Shown: one piece after another, positions 27,108-40,357 of the stretch
Layout: every line of letters begins with the position of its first letter
How positions within the stretch are numbered: position 1 is the first letter of the stretch
NCBI RefSeq assembly: GCF_001718835.1
Contig: NZ_CP013443.1
Span: 372,001-436,000 of the forward strand
DNA length: 64,000 bases
Direction: 5' to 3'
From: Burkholderia cepacia
GTDB lineage: Bacteria > Pseudomonadota > Gammaproteobacteria > Burkholderiales > Burkholderiaceae
The notes under the pieces: model-generated
The model's database searches: none
What the model saw: the letters and a program-made list of their open reading frames with translations, nothing else
Told to the model about the DNA's origin: nothing
Made by a program: the position numbers and the translations under genes

Positions 27108-28016
27108 ATGCAATCCCGTTCCCGTTCCCGTTCCCGTTCCCGTTCCCGTTTCGGCACGAGCCTGCTGCCGTACCTGCTGATCGCGCCGCAGCTCGCGATC
27201 ACCGCCGTGTTCTTCCTGTGGCCGGCCGGCGTCGCGCTGTGGCAGTCGACGCAGATGCAGGACGCGTTCGGCACGTCGAGCGAATTCGTCGGCTTCGCGA
27301 ACTTCACGCACCTGTTCGCCGATCCGTTGTATCTCGATTCGTTCCGCACGACGCTCGTGTTCAGCACGCTCGTCACGGTGAGCGGGCTCGTCGTGTCGCT
27401 GCTGCTCGCCGCGTGCGCCGACCGCGCGACCCGTGGCGCGCGCACATACCGCACGCTGTTGATCTGGCCGTACGCGGTCGCGCCGACGATCGCCGCCGTA
27501 CTGTGGGCGTTCCTGTTCAATCCGAGCATCGGCCTGATCACCTATGCGCTCGCGAAGGGCGGCATCGTCTGGAACCACGCGCTGAACGGCGGGCAGGCGA
27601 TGTTCCTCGTCGTGCTCGCGTCGGTGTGGAAGCAGGTGAGCTACAACTTCCTGTTCTTCTACGCGGGCCTGCAGGCGATACCGCGTTCGCTGATCGAGGC
27701 GGCGGCGATCGACGGCGCGGGGCCGGTGCGCCGCTTCTTCAATCTCGTGCTGCCGCTGCTGTCGCCCACCAGTTTCTTCCTGCTGGTCGTCAACCTCGTC
27801 TATTCGTTCTTCGACACGTTCCCGGTGATCGACGCGGCCACCGGCGGCGGCCCGGCGCAGAGCACGAAGACGCTGATCTACAAGATCTACGCGGAAGGCT
27901 TCCAGGGGCTCGACATCGGCAGCTCCGGCGCGCAGTCGGTCGTGCTGATGATCATCGTCGTCGGGCTCACGGTGATCCAGTTCCGTTTCGTCGAACGCAG
28001 GGTGCAATACGCATGA
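27108..28016 (+). CDS. ugpA: sn-Glycerol-3-phosphate transport permease UgpA
   Basis: A 302-residue permease with six predicted helices. The EAA loop that touches UgpC reads EAAAIDGAGPVRRFFNLVLP. The N-terminus is unusual: MQ followed by six Ser-Arg pairs coded by six tandem CCCGTT hexamers, then FGTSLLPYLLIAPQL, the normal start of the family. The repeat adds strong positive charge to the cytoplasmic end. It overlaps ugpE by ATGA. Confidence 0.94.
   Translation: MQSRSRSRSRSRSRFGTSLLPYLLIAPQLAITAVFFLWPAGVALWQSTQMQDAFGTSSEFVGFANFTHLFADPLYLDSFRTTLVFSTLVTVSGLVVSLLLAACADRATRGARTYRTLLIWPYAVAPTIAAVLWAFLFNPSIGLITYALAKGGIVWNHALNGGQAMFLVVLASVWKQVSYNFLFFYAGLQAIPRSLIEAAAIDGAGPVRRFFNLVLPLLSPTSFFLLVVNLVYSFFDTFPVIDAATGGGPAQSTKTLIYKIYAEGFQGLDIGSSGAQSVVLMIIVVGLTVIQFRFVERRVQYA
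27115..27150 (+). repeat. Six tandem copies of CCCGTT in ugpA
   Basis: Six perfect hexanucleotide units directly after the start codon region of ugpA, each coding Arg-Ser across the repeat frame and read as (SR)6. Because the unit is six bases, changes in copy number keep the reading frame but alter the length and charge of the N-terminal tail. Confidence 0.95.
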
Positions 28017-28858
28017 TCGAGAATCGCAAGGGTTTCGACCTGTTCTGCCACGCGGTGCTGATCGCGGGCGTCGTGCTGATCGTGTTCCCCGTCTACGTCG
28101 CGTTCTGTGCGGCGACGATGAGTGCGCAGGAAGTGCTCACGGTGCCGCTGTCGCTCGTGCCGAGCACGCACCTGTTCGAGAACATCGCCTATATCTGGGG
28201 CCACGGCAGCGGCGCCGCGACGGCGCCGTTCGGCCGCCTGCTCGTCAACAGCTTCGCGATGGCGCTCGGCATCTCGGTCGGCAAGATCGCGGTGTCGATC
28301 CTGTCCGCGTACGCGATCGTCTATTTCCGCTTCCCGTTCCGCAACACGGCGTTCTGGCTGATCTTCGTCACGCTGATGCTGCCGGTTGAAGTGCGGATCT
28401 TCCCGACCGTGCAGGTCGTGTCGACGCTGCATCTGACGAACACCTACGCCGGGCTGACGCTGCCGCTGATCGCGTCGGCCACCGCGACGTTCCTGTTCCG
28501 GCAGTTCTTCATGACGCTGCCCGACGAACTGATGGACGCCGCGCGCATCGACGGCGCGGGGCCGATGCGCTTCTTCTGGGACGTCGTGCTGCCGCTGTCG
28601 AAAACGAGCATCGCGGCGCTGTTCGTGATCACGTTCATCTACGGCTGGAGCCAGTATCTGTGGCCGATCCTGATCACGACGGAGGCATCGCTGTCGACGG
28701 CGGTGGTGGGCATCAAGATGATGATCGCGAGCGGCGACGCCGCGACCGAATGGCAATACGTGATGGCGGCGACGCTGCTGGCGATGATTCCGCCGCTCGT
28801 CGTCGTGCTGGCGATGCAGCGCTGGTTCGTGCGCGGCCTCGTCGATTCCGAGAAATGA
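28013..28858 (+). CDS. ugpE: sn-Glycerol-3-phosphate transport permease UgpE
   Basis: A 281-residue permease pairing with UgpA. Six helices are predicted, beginning FCHAVLIAGVVLIVFPVYVA; the EAA-type loop is DAARIDGAGPMRFFWDVVLP. It starts MIENRKGFDLF within the stop of ugpA (ATGA) and is followed 32 bases later by ugpC. Confidence 0.95.
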   Translation: MIENRKGFDLFCHAVLIAGVVLIVFPVYVAFCAATMSAQEVLTVPLSLVPSTHLFENIAYIWGHGSGAATAPFGRLLVNSFAMALGISVGKIAVSILSAYAIVYFRFPFRNTAFWLIFVTLMLPVEVRIFPTVQVVSTLHLTNTYAGLTLPLIASATATFLFRQFFMTLPDELMDAARIDGAGPMRFFWDVVLPLSKTSIAALFVITFIYGWSQYLWPILITTEASLSTAVVGIKMMIASGDAATEWQYVMAATLLAMIPPLVVVLAMQRWFVRGLVDSEK

Positions 28859-28890
28859 ACAACCGACGATAACCGGGAGAAGGACCAGGT

Positions 28891-29976
28891 ATGGCTGCGC
28901 TGAGCTTGAAGGGCGTCAGGAAATCCTACGACGGCAAGCAGCACGTGCTGCATGGCATCGACGTGGAGATCGCCGACGGCGAATTCATCGTGCTGGTCGG
29001 CCCGTCGGGCTGCGGCAAGTCGACGTTGCTGCGGATGATCGCGGGGCTCGAGACGGTGACGGACGGCGAGATCGCGATCGGCGAGCGCGTCGTCAACACG
29101 CTGGAGCCGAAGGATCGCGACATCGCGATGGTGTTCCAGAACTATGCGCTGTATCCGCACATGACGGTCGCGCAGAACATGGGCTACGGGCTGAAGATCC
29201 GCGGGATCGAGCGCGCGACGATCGACTCGCGGGTGGCGGCGGCCGCGAAGATCCTCGAACTCGAGCCGCTGCTCGCGCGGCGCCCGCGCGAGCTGTCGGG
29301 CGGCCAGCGGCAGCGCGTCGCGATGGGGCGCGCGATCGTGCGCGAGCCGTCGGTGTTCCTGTTCGACGAGCCGTTGTCGAACCTCGACGCGAAATTGCGC
29401 GTGCAGATGCGGCTCGAGATCCAGCGGCTGCATGCGCGGCTCGCGACGACGAGCGTCTACGTGACGCACGACCAGATCGAGGCGATGACGCTCGCGCAGC
29501 GCGTGATCGTGATGAACCGCGGCTACGCGGAGCAGATCGGCGCGCCGGTCGACGTGTACGAGAAGCCGGCAACGGTGTTCGTCGCGGGCTTCATCGGCTC
29601 GCCCGCGATGAACCTGATGCACGGCCGGCTGTCGGACGACGGCGCGACGTTTACGGTCGCGGGCGGCGGCCCCGCGCTGCCGGTCGCGGGTTCGCCCGGC
29701 ATCGGCGCGGAGATCGCCACCGGGCGCGACTGGGTGCTCGGCGTGCGTCCGGAGCACATGACACCGCAACCGGGCGTCGCGCAGGCGACGCTGCCGGTCG
29801 ACTCGTGCGAGCTGCTTGGCGCGGACAACCTCGCGCACGGCCGCTGGGGCAACCACGACGTCGCGGTGCGCCTGCCGCACGCGGACCGCCCCGCGCGCGG
29901 CACGGCGCTGGCCGCCGCACTGCCCGCACACCGGCTGCATTTCTTCGATCCGGAGACCGGCAAGCGTGCCGGCTGA
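28891..29976 (+). CDS. ugpC: sn-Glycerol-3-phosphate import ATPase UgpC
   Basis: A 361-residue ATPase of the MalK/UgpC type. Walker A is GPSGCGKST, the Q-loop FQNYALYPHM, the signature LSGGQRQRV, Walker B VFLFDEPLSNLDAKLR, and the switch His is in YVTHDQ. Residues after about 240 form the OB-like regulatory domain (FIGSPAMNLMHGRL, GVRPEHM). It drives uptake of glycerol-3-phosphate and its diesters. ugpQ follows after 28 bases. Confidence 0.96.
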   Translation: MAALSLKGVRKSYDGKQHVLHGIDVEIADGEFIVLVGPSGCGKSTLLRMIAGLETVTDGEIAIGERVVNTLEPKDRDIAMVFQNYALYPHMTVAQNMGYGLKIRGIERATIDSRVAAAAKILELEPLLARRPRELSGGQRQRVAMGRAIVREPSVFLFDEPLSNLDAKLRVQMRLEIQRLHARLATTSVYVTHDQIEAMTLAQRVIVMNRGYAEQIGAPVDVYEKPATVFVAGFIGSPAMNLMHGRLSDDGATFTVAGGGPALPVAGSPGIGAEIATGRDWVLGVRPEHMTPQPGVAQATLPVDSCELLGADNLAHGRWGNHDVAVRLPHADRPARGTALAAALPAHRLHFFDPETGKRAG

Positions 29977-30004
29977 ACCTGCTGCACCTGCCGGGAGACC
30001 GACG

Positions 30005-30769
30005 ATGACAACCCGTATCGACTGGCCCTATCCGCGCGTCGTCGCCCATCGCGGCGGCGGCACGCTCGCGCCGGAGAACACGCTCGCCGCGCTCGACGAG
30101 GGCGCGCGCAGGGGCCACCGGATGGTCGAATTCGACGCGAAGCTGTCGGTCGACGACGTGACGTTCCTGCTGCACGACGACACGGTCGACCGGACGTCGA
30201 ACGGCCACGGGCCGGCGGCGGGCATGCGCTACGAGGCGCTGGCCGCACTCGATGCCGGCGCGTGGCTCGACGCGCGCTTCGCGGGCGAGCGGATGCCGAC
30301 GCTCGAGGCCGCGGCGGCGCGCTGCATCACGCACGGGCTGGCCGCGAACGTCGAGATCAAGCCGTGCCCGGGGCGCGAGCGCGAGACCGGGCAGCGCGTG
30401 GCGGCCGACGCGGCCGCGTACTGGCGCCATGCCGAGGTGGCGCCGCTCTTGTCGTCGTTCTCGTTCGATGCGCTGCAACAGGCGCGCGCGACGGCGCCGG
30501 CGCTGCCGCGCGGGATGCTTTACGAGGCCGTGCCGGACGACTGGCATGCGCAGGTTGTCGGCGCGCTCGGCTGCGTTTCGTTGCATGCAGACCACAAACG
30601 ACTGGATGAACCGCTCGTGCGCGCGATCAAGGCGGCCGGCCTGCGCATCCTGGTCTACACGGTGAACGACCTCGAACGGGCGCGCGAACTTGCGCGCTGG
30701 GGTGTCGACGCGGTCTGCACGGACCGGATCGACCTGATCGCCCCCGATGCGCTGGACGACATCGCGTAG
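30005..30769 (+). CDS. ugpQ: Glycerophosphodiester phosphodiesterase UgpQ
   Basis: A 254-residue cytoplasmic GDPD enzyme that releases glycerol-3-phosphate from imported glycerophosphodiesters. The catalytic segment is VVAHRGGGTLAPENTLAA, with metal-binding EFDAKLSVDDV and HDDTVDRTSNG, and a later metal ligand in ANVEIKP. Start MTTRIDWPYPR is chosen over an upstream in-frame extension that overlaps ugpC. It closes the operon before a bidirectional terminator. Confidence 0.95.
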   Translation: MTTRIDWPYPRVVAHRGGGTLAPENTLAALDEGARRGHRMVEFDAKLSVDDVTFLLHDDTVDRTSNGHGPAAGMRYEALAALDAGAWLDARFAGERMPTLEAAAARCITHGLAANVEIKPCPGRERETGQRVAADAAAYWRHAEVAPLLSSFSFDALQQARATAPALPRGMLYEAVPDDWHAQVVGALGCVSLHADHKRLDEPLVRAIKAAGLRILVYTVNDLERARELARWGVDAVCTDRIDLIAPDALDDIA

Positions 30770-30814
30770 CGGCATGCCCCGCGCGACGGCGCGTACGGGA
30801 AGACCCTGAGACAA

Positions 30815-30855
30815 AAAAACGACGCCCCGGCGGGATTTCCGCCGGGGCGTTTTGC
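30815..30855. terminator. Bidirectional terminator between ugpQ and the OmpW gene
   Basis: ACGCCCCGGCGG (30822-30833) pairs with CCGCCGGGGCGT (30839-30850) around GATTT. A long A-run lies on the left and TTTT on the right, so both converging genes are served. Confidence 0.88.
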
Positions 30856-30933
30856 ATCGTGGAGACGTTACGTCAGGAAAAATCCGCTACAAATTGCAGC
30901 AGGATTAACCATTCCCCAAATATTCGACTACGC

Positions 30934-31665
30934 TTAGAAGCGGTAGCCGACGTTCAGGTACGTGACGATCGGGTTCAGCGAGATGTGAGCCTTCGACGTT
31001 TCGGTCAGCGTGCCGACCTGGGTCCGCTTGGCCGTCGTGAAGGTCGCGGTCACGCTCACCGGGATGTACGACATCGAGAAGCCGGCGAACCAGTGTTTCG
31101 TGAAGTTGTACGTGAAGCCGGCGTTGAAGACGGGCGCCCACTGGTTGCTGGTCTGCGCGCTGGTCGGGCCGCCGAGCACGCCGTTCTCGAACGCGCTGTT
31201 CGTGATCTTCGCGCCGGTGAACCAGATATACGAAGCGCCGACGCCGACATACGGACGGAACTTCGCGTTGGCGTCGTTGAAGTAGTACTTCAGGAGGAGC
31301 GCGGGGCTCCACTGGTACGCACGGCCGAGCGTACCGAAACGCGAGAACTGGCCCTTGCCGGTGATGTCGAACTTCGGCGGGATGCCGGCGATGAACTCGG
31401 TGGCGATGTGATCGGTCACGAAGTAACCGGTTGCCAGTGCGAGCGTGTCGGCGTCGCTGATGCCGGCACCGGTGTTGGGAACCGACTGGTTGATCGGCGT
31501 GCCGCCTACGCCGTACAGGAACAGCGGGTCGCTGCTGTCCTGCGGCGCAAGGTGCAGCCAGCCGGTGCTGACGTAGAAATCACCTGCGGATTGTGCATGT
31601 GCCGTACCGCCCGCAAACGTAAATGCGAGCGCTGCAGCCCCCGTAATGGCCAGTTTTCGTTTCAT
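30934..31665 (-). CDS. OmpW-family outer membrane protein
   Basis: A 243-residue small beta-barrel. The signal peptide MKRKLAITGAAALAFTFAGG ends with AHAQSAG; alternating hydrophobic strands follow, with the family pattern KFRPYVGVGASYIWF, FNAGFTYNFTKHWFAGFSMS and the terminal aromatic YRF needed by the Bam machine. OmpW proteins form narrow hydrophobic channels. GGAGGAGACACA precedes the ATG. Which substrate it carries cannot be told. Confidence 0.9.
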   Translation of the reverse strand: MKRKLAITGAAALAFTFAGGTAHAQSAGDFYVSTGWLHLAPQDSSDPLFLYGVGGTPINQSVPNTGAGISDADTLALATGYFVTDHIATEFIAGIPPKFDITGKGQFSRFGTLGRAYQWSPALLLKYYFNDANAKFRPYVGVGASYIWFTGAKITNSAFENGVLGGPTSAQTSNQWAPVFNAGFTYNFTKHWFAGFSMSYIPVSVTATFTTAKRTQVGTLTETSKAHISLNPIVTYLNVGYRF

Positions 31666-31693
31666 TGTGTCTCCTCCGATCTAAGGCGTGCTC

Positions 31694-31723
31694 ATTATGA
31701 CGACTGCGTTTAAAACCAAACAA
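31694..31723 (-). promoter_or_regulatory. Probable promoter of the OmpW gene
   Basis: On the minus strand TTGTTT (31723-31718) and CATAAT (31699-31694) are separated by 18 bases, a fair sigma-70 pair, 28 bases upstream of the start codon. The surrounding 120 bases are A/T-richer than the genome average. No FNR-type TTGAT-N4-ATCAA site is seen. Confidence 0.45.
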
Positions 31724-31858
31724 GCTCGTAAGTTAGAGTTTTCACCCTAGGATTAGTACGACCGTACGCATCCGCAGGCCGACAGGACGGGCATTCTGTG
31801 CAGGTGCGCACTATCGGACCCTCGGGTATCTCCTAACGCGTTCAAACGGACATTCAGC

Positions 31859-32572
31859 ATGGCACGGTTAGCACGACTCTACGTTCCCGACCAGCCGCAG
31901 CACGTGATACTGCGCGGCCTGGATCAGCAACCCGCGTTCGTCGACGACCAGGACTACGAACTCTTCATCGATTGCCTGAAGGCCGCCGCGCGCGATCATC
32001 ACCTGTCGGTGCACGCCTACGTGCTGCTGCCGCGCCAGGTGCAACTGCTCGTGACGCCGAGCGACGAGGCGAGCCTGCCGAAAGCGATGCAGGCTGTCGG
32101 CCGCCGCTACGTCGCGCATTTCAACCGGCGCTATTCGCGGCGCGGCACCCTGTGGGAAGGCCGCTATCGCGCGACCGTGATCGAAGGCGAGCGCTATTTC
32201 CTGCTCGCGAGCCGCGTCGTCGAGATGAGCCCGGTGCGCGCGCAGCTGGTCGCGACGCCGGAGGCCTATCGCTGGTCGAGCTACCGGCATCACGTCGGGC
32301 TCACCGTCGACAGCCTGATCACCGACCATCCGCTCTACTGGGCGCTCGGCAATACGCCGTTCGACCGCCAGCGCGCTTACAAGGAGCTGTGCGAGCAGCC
32401 GCTCGACGAGCGGCAGGCCGACCAGTTGCAGCAGGCGACGCTGAAAGGCTGGGTGCTCGGCGGCGAGAACTATCGCGAGTGGGCGGCGCGCACGGCGAAC
32501 CGGCGCGTGTCGCCGCTGCCGCGCGGACGCCCCAGAAAGGTGCGCGAGAACACGCCGCCGATCCAGCAGTAA
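31859..32572 (+). CDS. RAYT-like (Y1 transposase family) protein lacking catalytic residues
   Basis: A 237-residue protein with the layout of REP-associated tyrosine transposases: N-terminal RLYVPDQPQHVILRG, middle RRGTLWEGRYRATVIEGERY, and SPVRAQLVATPEAYRWSSY. The nuclease HUH motif, usually NHVHLL, is RQVQLL here (Q60 and Q62), and the usual catalytic RYIELNP is RVVEMSP (V120). So it probably cannot cut DNA, though the fold and DNA-binding surface may persist. No inverted repeats or target duplication were seen around it, and base use equals that of its neighbours. It may be a domesticated DNA- or RNA-binding protein. Confidence 0.75.
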   Translation: MARLARLYVPDQPQHVILRGLDQQPAFVDDQDYELFIDCLKAAARDHHLSVHAYVLLPRQVQLLVTPSDEASLPKAMQAVGRRYVAHFNRRYSRRGTLWEGRYRATVIEGERYFLLASRVVEMSPVRAQLVATPEAYRWSSYRHHVGLTVDSLITDHPLYWALGNTPFDRQRAYKELCEQPLDERQADQLQQATLKGWVLGGENYREWAARTANRRVSPLPRGRPRKVRENTPPIQQ

Positions 32573-32589
32573 CGCGGGAAAGGCGGGCC

Positions 32590-32620
32590 AGAAGCGGCGC
32601 TGCGGGCGCCGCTTCTTTTT
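32590..32620 (+). terminator. Terminator after the RAYT-like gene
   Basis: AGAAGCGGCGC (32590-32600) pairs perfectly with GCGCCGCTTCT (32606-32616) around TGCGG, followed by TTTT. Confidence 0.88.
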
Positions 32621-32700
32621 GCACCAAAACGATACGGCCCCAATAAAACAGCACCATATCGAAGCATCCATTTAATTGGGGTTCAATCAAGCGGTTTTTG

Positions 32701-32730
32701 TTGCTATTCCCTTGATTCGTCGCGTATATT
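32701..32730 (+). promoter_or_regulatory. Possible gltB promoter
   Basis: TTGCTA (32701-32706) and TATATT (32725-32730) are 18 bases apart, in an A/T-rich island within the 289-base gap before gltB. The remaining leader is about 125 bases long and GC-rich. Other -35 choices are possible. Confidence 0.3.
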
Positions 32731-32861
32731 CCGAATTCCGGTGGCCCGGGCGAAGCATGCCCACCCACTGTCGGCCGCGCCGTCTCCCGTCGGGAGCGGG
32801 ATCGACGGCAACAAGAAAATGGTTCAACGGCCTCCAGGCCCCCCTTTACGACGGTGTCCCC

Positions 32862-37565
<4,704 letters not shown>

Positions 37566-37650
37566 GCGACGAACGACATAGCGAATGCCGCGCGCACCTG
37601 ACGGCCGCGCGCGGCTCCCCCACCCGATACACCGAACAGAAGAGCACCTT

Positions 37651-39117
37651 ATGGGCAAGGCAACCGGTTTTCTGGAGTTCGAACGCCGCCACGAGGCGTA
37701 CGAAGCACCGCTCACGCGCGTGAAGCACTACAAGGAATTCGTCGCGGCACTGACCGACGCGGACGCGAAGGTCCAGGGCGCGCGCTGCATGGATTGCGGC
37801 ATCCCGTTCTGCAACAACGGCTGCCCGGTCAACAACATCATTCCGGATTTCAACGATCTCGTTTACCGCCAGGACTGGCAGCAGGCGATCGAAGTCCTGC
37901 ACTCGACCAACAACTTCCCGGAGTTCACGGGCCGCATCTGCCCGGCGCCGTGCGAGGCAGCCTGCACGCTCGGGATCAACAACGATCCGGTCGGCATCAA
38001 GTCGATCGAGCACGCGATCATCGACAAGGCCTGGGCAGAAGGCTGGGTGAAGCCGCTGCCGGCCGAACACAAGACGGGCAAGAAGGTTGCGGTCGTCGGT
38101 TCGGGTCCCGCGGGCCTCGCCGCCGCGCAGCAGCTCGCGCGCGCCGGCCACGACGTGACGGTGTTCGAGAAGAACGATCGCGTCGGCGGCCTGCTGCGTT
38201 ACGGGATCCCCGACTTCAAGCTCGAGAAGTGGCTGATCGATCGCCGCATGCGCCAGATGGAAGCGGAAGGCGTGACGTTCCGCACCAGCGTGTTCATCGG
38301 CAAGGATCCGCTGCCCGAGTCGATCGGCAGCCTCGCGAAGGAAACCATTTCTCCGGATACGCTGAAGGAAGAATTCGACGCAGTCGTGATCGCGGGCGGT
38401 TCGGAGACGCCGCGCGACCTGCCGGTGCCGGGCCGCGAGCTCGCGGGCGTGCATTTCGCGATGGACTTCCTGCCGCAGCAGAACCGCGTGAACGCGGGCG
38501 ACAAGCTCGCCGACCAACTGCTTGCAAAGGGCAAGCACGTGATCGTGATCGGCGGCGGCGATACGGGTTCCGACTGCGTCGGGACGTCGAACCGTCACGG
38601 CGCGAAGCAGGTCACGCAGTTCGAGCTGCTGCCGCAGCCGCCGGAAGAGGAGAACAAGCCGCTCGTGTGGCCGTACTGGCCGATCAAGCTGCGCACGTCG
38701 TCGTCGCACGAGGAAGGCTGCGAGCGCGACTGGGCGGTCGCGACGAAGCGTCTCGAAGGCAAGAACGGCAAGGTCGAGAAGCTGATCGCCGCGCGCGTCG
38801 AGTGGAAGGACGGCAAGATGCAGGAAGTGCCGGGCTCCGAGTTCGAACTGAAGGCCGATCTCGTCCTGCTCGCGATGGGCTTCACGCAGCCGGCGGCGCC
38901 GGTGCTCGAAGCATTCGGCGTCGCGAAGGACGCGCGCGGCAATGCGCGCGCGGCGACCGAAGGCGATCGCTCGTACTACACGTCGGTCGACAAGGTGTTC
39001 GCCGCAGGCGACATGCGTCGCGGCCAGTCGCTCGTGGTGTGGGCGATCCGCGAAGGCCGCCAGTGCGCGCGCTCGGTCGATGCGTACCTGATGGGGCATT
39101 CGAACCTGCCGCGATAA
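37651..39117 (+). CDS. gltD: Glutamate synthase (NADPH) small subunit
   Basis: A 488-residue FAD- and NADPH-binding subunit that feeds electrons to GltB. N-terminal cysteines for the 4Fe-4S clusters are in CMDCGIPFCNNGCPVNN and CPAPCEAACTLG; the FAD site is GSGPAGLAAAQQLA; the NADPH site is GGGDTGSDC; and VFAAGDMRRGQSLVVWAI is the C-terminal FAD segment. Start MGKATGFLEFERR is the family start. Confidence 0.97.
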   Translation: MGKATGFLEFERRHEAYEAPLTRVKHYKEFVAALTDADAKVQGARCMDCGIPFCNNGCPVNNIIPDFNDLVYRQDWQQAIEVLHSTNNFPEFTGRICPAPCEAACTLGINNDPVGIKSIEHAIIDKAWAEGWVKPLPAEHKTGKKVAVVGSGPAGLAAAQQLARAGHDVTVFEKNDRVGGLLRYGIPDFKLEKWLIDRRMRQMEAEGVTFRTSVFIGKDPLPESIGSLAKETISPDTLKEEFDAVVIAGGSETPRDLPVPGRELAGVHFAMDFLPQQNRVNAGDKLADQLLAKGKHVIVIGGGDTGSDCVGTSNRHGAKQVTQFELLPQPPEEENKPLVWPYWPIKLRTSSSHEEGCERDWAVATKRLEGKNGKVEKLIAARVEWKDGKMQEVPGSEFELKADLVLLAMGFTQPAAPVLEAFGVAKDARGNARAATEGDRSYYTSVDKVFAAGDMRRGQSLVVWAIREGRQCARSVDAYLMGHSNLPR

Positions 39118-39142
39118 GCGTCGCGAGCGGGGTTCGATGAAA

Positions 39143-39174
39143 GCCGGGCGTTCGAGAGGGCGCTCGGTTTTTTT
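39143..39174 (+). terminator. Terminator after gltBD
   Basis: CCGGGCG and CGCTCGG form a seven-position stem with one wobble, around TTCGAGAGGG-like loop bases, followed by seven Ts (39168-39174). Confidence 0.7.
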
Positions 39175-39215
39175 GCGCCTGTCGACAGCAGCGACGCCCC
39201 TCCGCAGTTTTCCAG

Positions 39216-39572
39216 TCATTCGCGCGGCGTGCGTTGTTCTCTGGCCGCGAACGAGATCATGCGTCCACGGCAGTCGAGTACGGCGAAATAGTTGCCTTCG
39301 CGCGTGTGCAGACCGAAATGCCAAGTATCGCGTTTCCCGGGATGGTATTCCGGCTTTCCGTGGAACCGGATGTCGGTCAGTCGAAGCCCGTCGTGCGCGA
39401 TGAACACGAGGATCTTGCCCTGCATGTGTTCAAGGGACGCGTCCGCGCAATGCATTTCCTCCGTGTAGTCGAGCGTGGCGCCGATCGCAACAGCCAGCAC
39501 GACGCACGCAATGACGCTCACGATGAGCCGGAGCGGCCAGATCAGCATGTGACGCAAGATGGTCGGAATCAT
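39216..39572 (-). CDS. Small membrane-anchored protein of unknown function (paralogue 2)
   Basis: A 118-residue protein that I do not recognise. It has one N-terminal membrane helix (IVSVIACVVLAVAIGATLDY) and a soluble, probably periplasmic domain with two cysteines, Cys42 (HCADAS) and Cys101 (LDCRGR). It shares MIPT-RH at the start, LTDI-F-G-P-YH in the middle, and REG----LDC-GR at the end with the protein at 39598-39978, so the two are tandem duplicates. A disulfide between the paired cysteines is inferred. Confidence 0.75.
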   Translation of the reverse strand: MIPTILRHMLIWPLRLIVSVIACVVLAVAIGATLDYTEEMHCADASLEHMQGKILVFIAHDGLRLTDIRFHGKPEYHPGKRDTWHFGLHTREGNYFAVLDCRGRMISFAAREQRTPRE

Positions 39573-39597
39573 GAGCGCATCCTTGACCGTGGCTCGA

Positions 39598-39978
39598 TCA
39601 CCGGCGGCGGGTAGGAATGGACGGCTCGACGGTGGCGTAAGCGATGCGTCCGTTGCAGTCCATCGTCGCGATCAGGGTTCCTTCGCGACTGTTCAGGCGG
39701 AAACCCCACCAGGCCAGTGATTTCCACCAACCAACGGAATCCGCGTGGTAGGTAGGCAGGCCGTCAAAGTATGCGTCCGTCAGAGGCACCCGACGTTCGG
39801 CGAGGAACGCGCGCACTTTGGCGTGCAGCACGTCGGCGGACAGATCTGGGCAAGTGCCCTCATCCGTTTCGTATCTCGCGACCGCGACGGTCACGAGCAA
39901 CGTGATGCAGAGGGCGGCCGCGATCGTGATGCACCAGAGCGCCCAGTGCACGGTGTGGCGAACGAATGTCGGAATCAT
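39598..39978 (-). CDS. Small membrane-anchored protein of unknown function (paralogue 1)
   Basis: A 126-residue protein, upstream paralogue of the 39216-39572 gene. It has an N-terminal helix (CITIAAALCITLLVTVAVA), then a domain with Cys43 (GTCPDLS) and Cys108 (MDCNGR) in the same places as its twin, and PLTDAYFDGLPTYH, WWGFRLNSREGTLIATMDC. Twenty-five bases separate the two genes, so they should be one transcript. I do not know a named family for them. Confidence 0.75.
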   Translation of the reverse strand: MIPTFVRHTVHWALWCITIAAALCITLLVTVAVARYETDEGTCPDLSADVLHAKVRAFLAERRVPLTDAYFDGLPTYHADSVGWWKSLAWWGFRLNSREGTLIATMDCNGRIAYATVEPSIPTRRR

Positions 39979-40357
39979 GGTGGCGTGCTGGATTCGAGAC
40001 GGCCTGGTTTCGTCGAGGCCAAGCGGTCACTCTGATCGCTTCATTCGGCAGATTGCAAGCGAGTGCTGTTCGGCCGGTCGAGGACCGGGGGCGTCGCGGC
40101 TTGCGCGACTTGTACGGATCGCGGACGTCAAGCCGACAAAACGCGCCCCGGACATCGTTTCCGATCGTAAAGAAAATCATCGCATCTGCCTGATTCGTTC
40201 TGTGCACAGGTCGCCTAACCTGAAGACGTTCGCCACCAGTTTTCGTCACTCCAATCCTTTCGTTTTGTAAGAATCCTCGCGAATTGTCATATCATGTCGT
40301 CCCTCCGGCGCGCCACGTGCAGCCGGCCATGACTGACCGCATTTAAGAGGACACCGG
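39979..40357. other. Intergenic region between the small membrane proteins and agcS
   Basis: This 379-base stretch holds no convincing gene; short frames on both strands lack ribosome binding sites and family motifs. It should carry the promoters of the two divergent units. For agcS, TTGTAA (40265-40270) and TCATAT (40287-40292) are 16 bases apart, a fair promoter, and AAGAGGACACCGG precedes the ATG. The middle 150 bases have less GC at what would be codon ends than flanking genes. I see no strong inverted repeat. Confidence 0.4.

Noticed and set aside
31700..31858. REP-like palindromes that would mark an active RAYT locus.
   Set aside because: I looked on both sides for GTAG-headed hairpins and inverted pairs and found none that were convincing.
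39860..40249. A 129-codon minus-strand frame upstream of the small membrane protein.
   Set aside because: It overlaps the real gene in another frame, lacks a ribosome binding site and has shadow-like composition.
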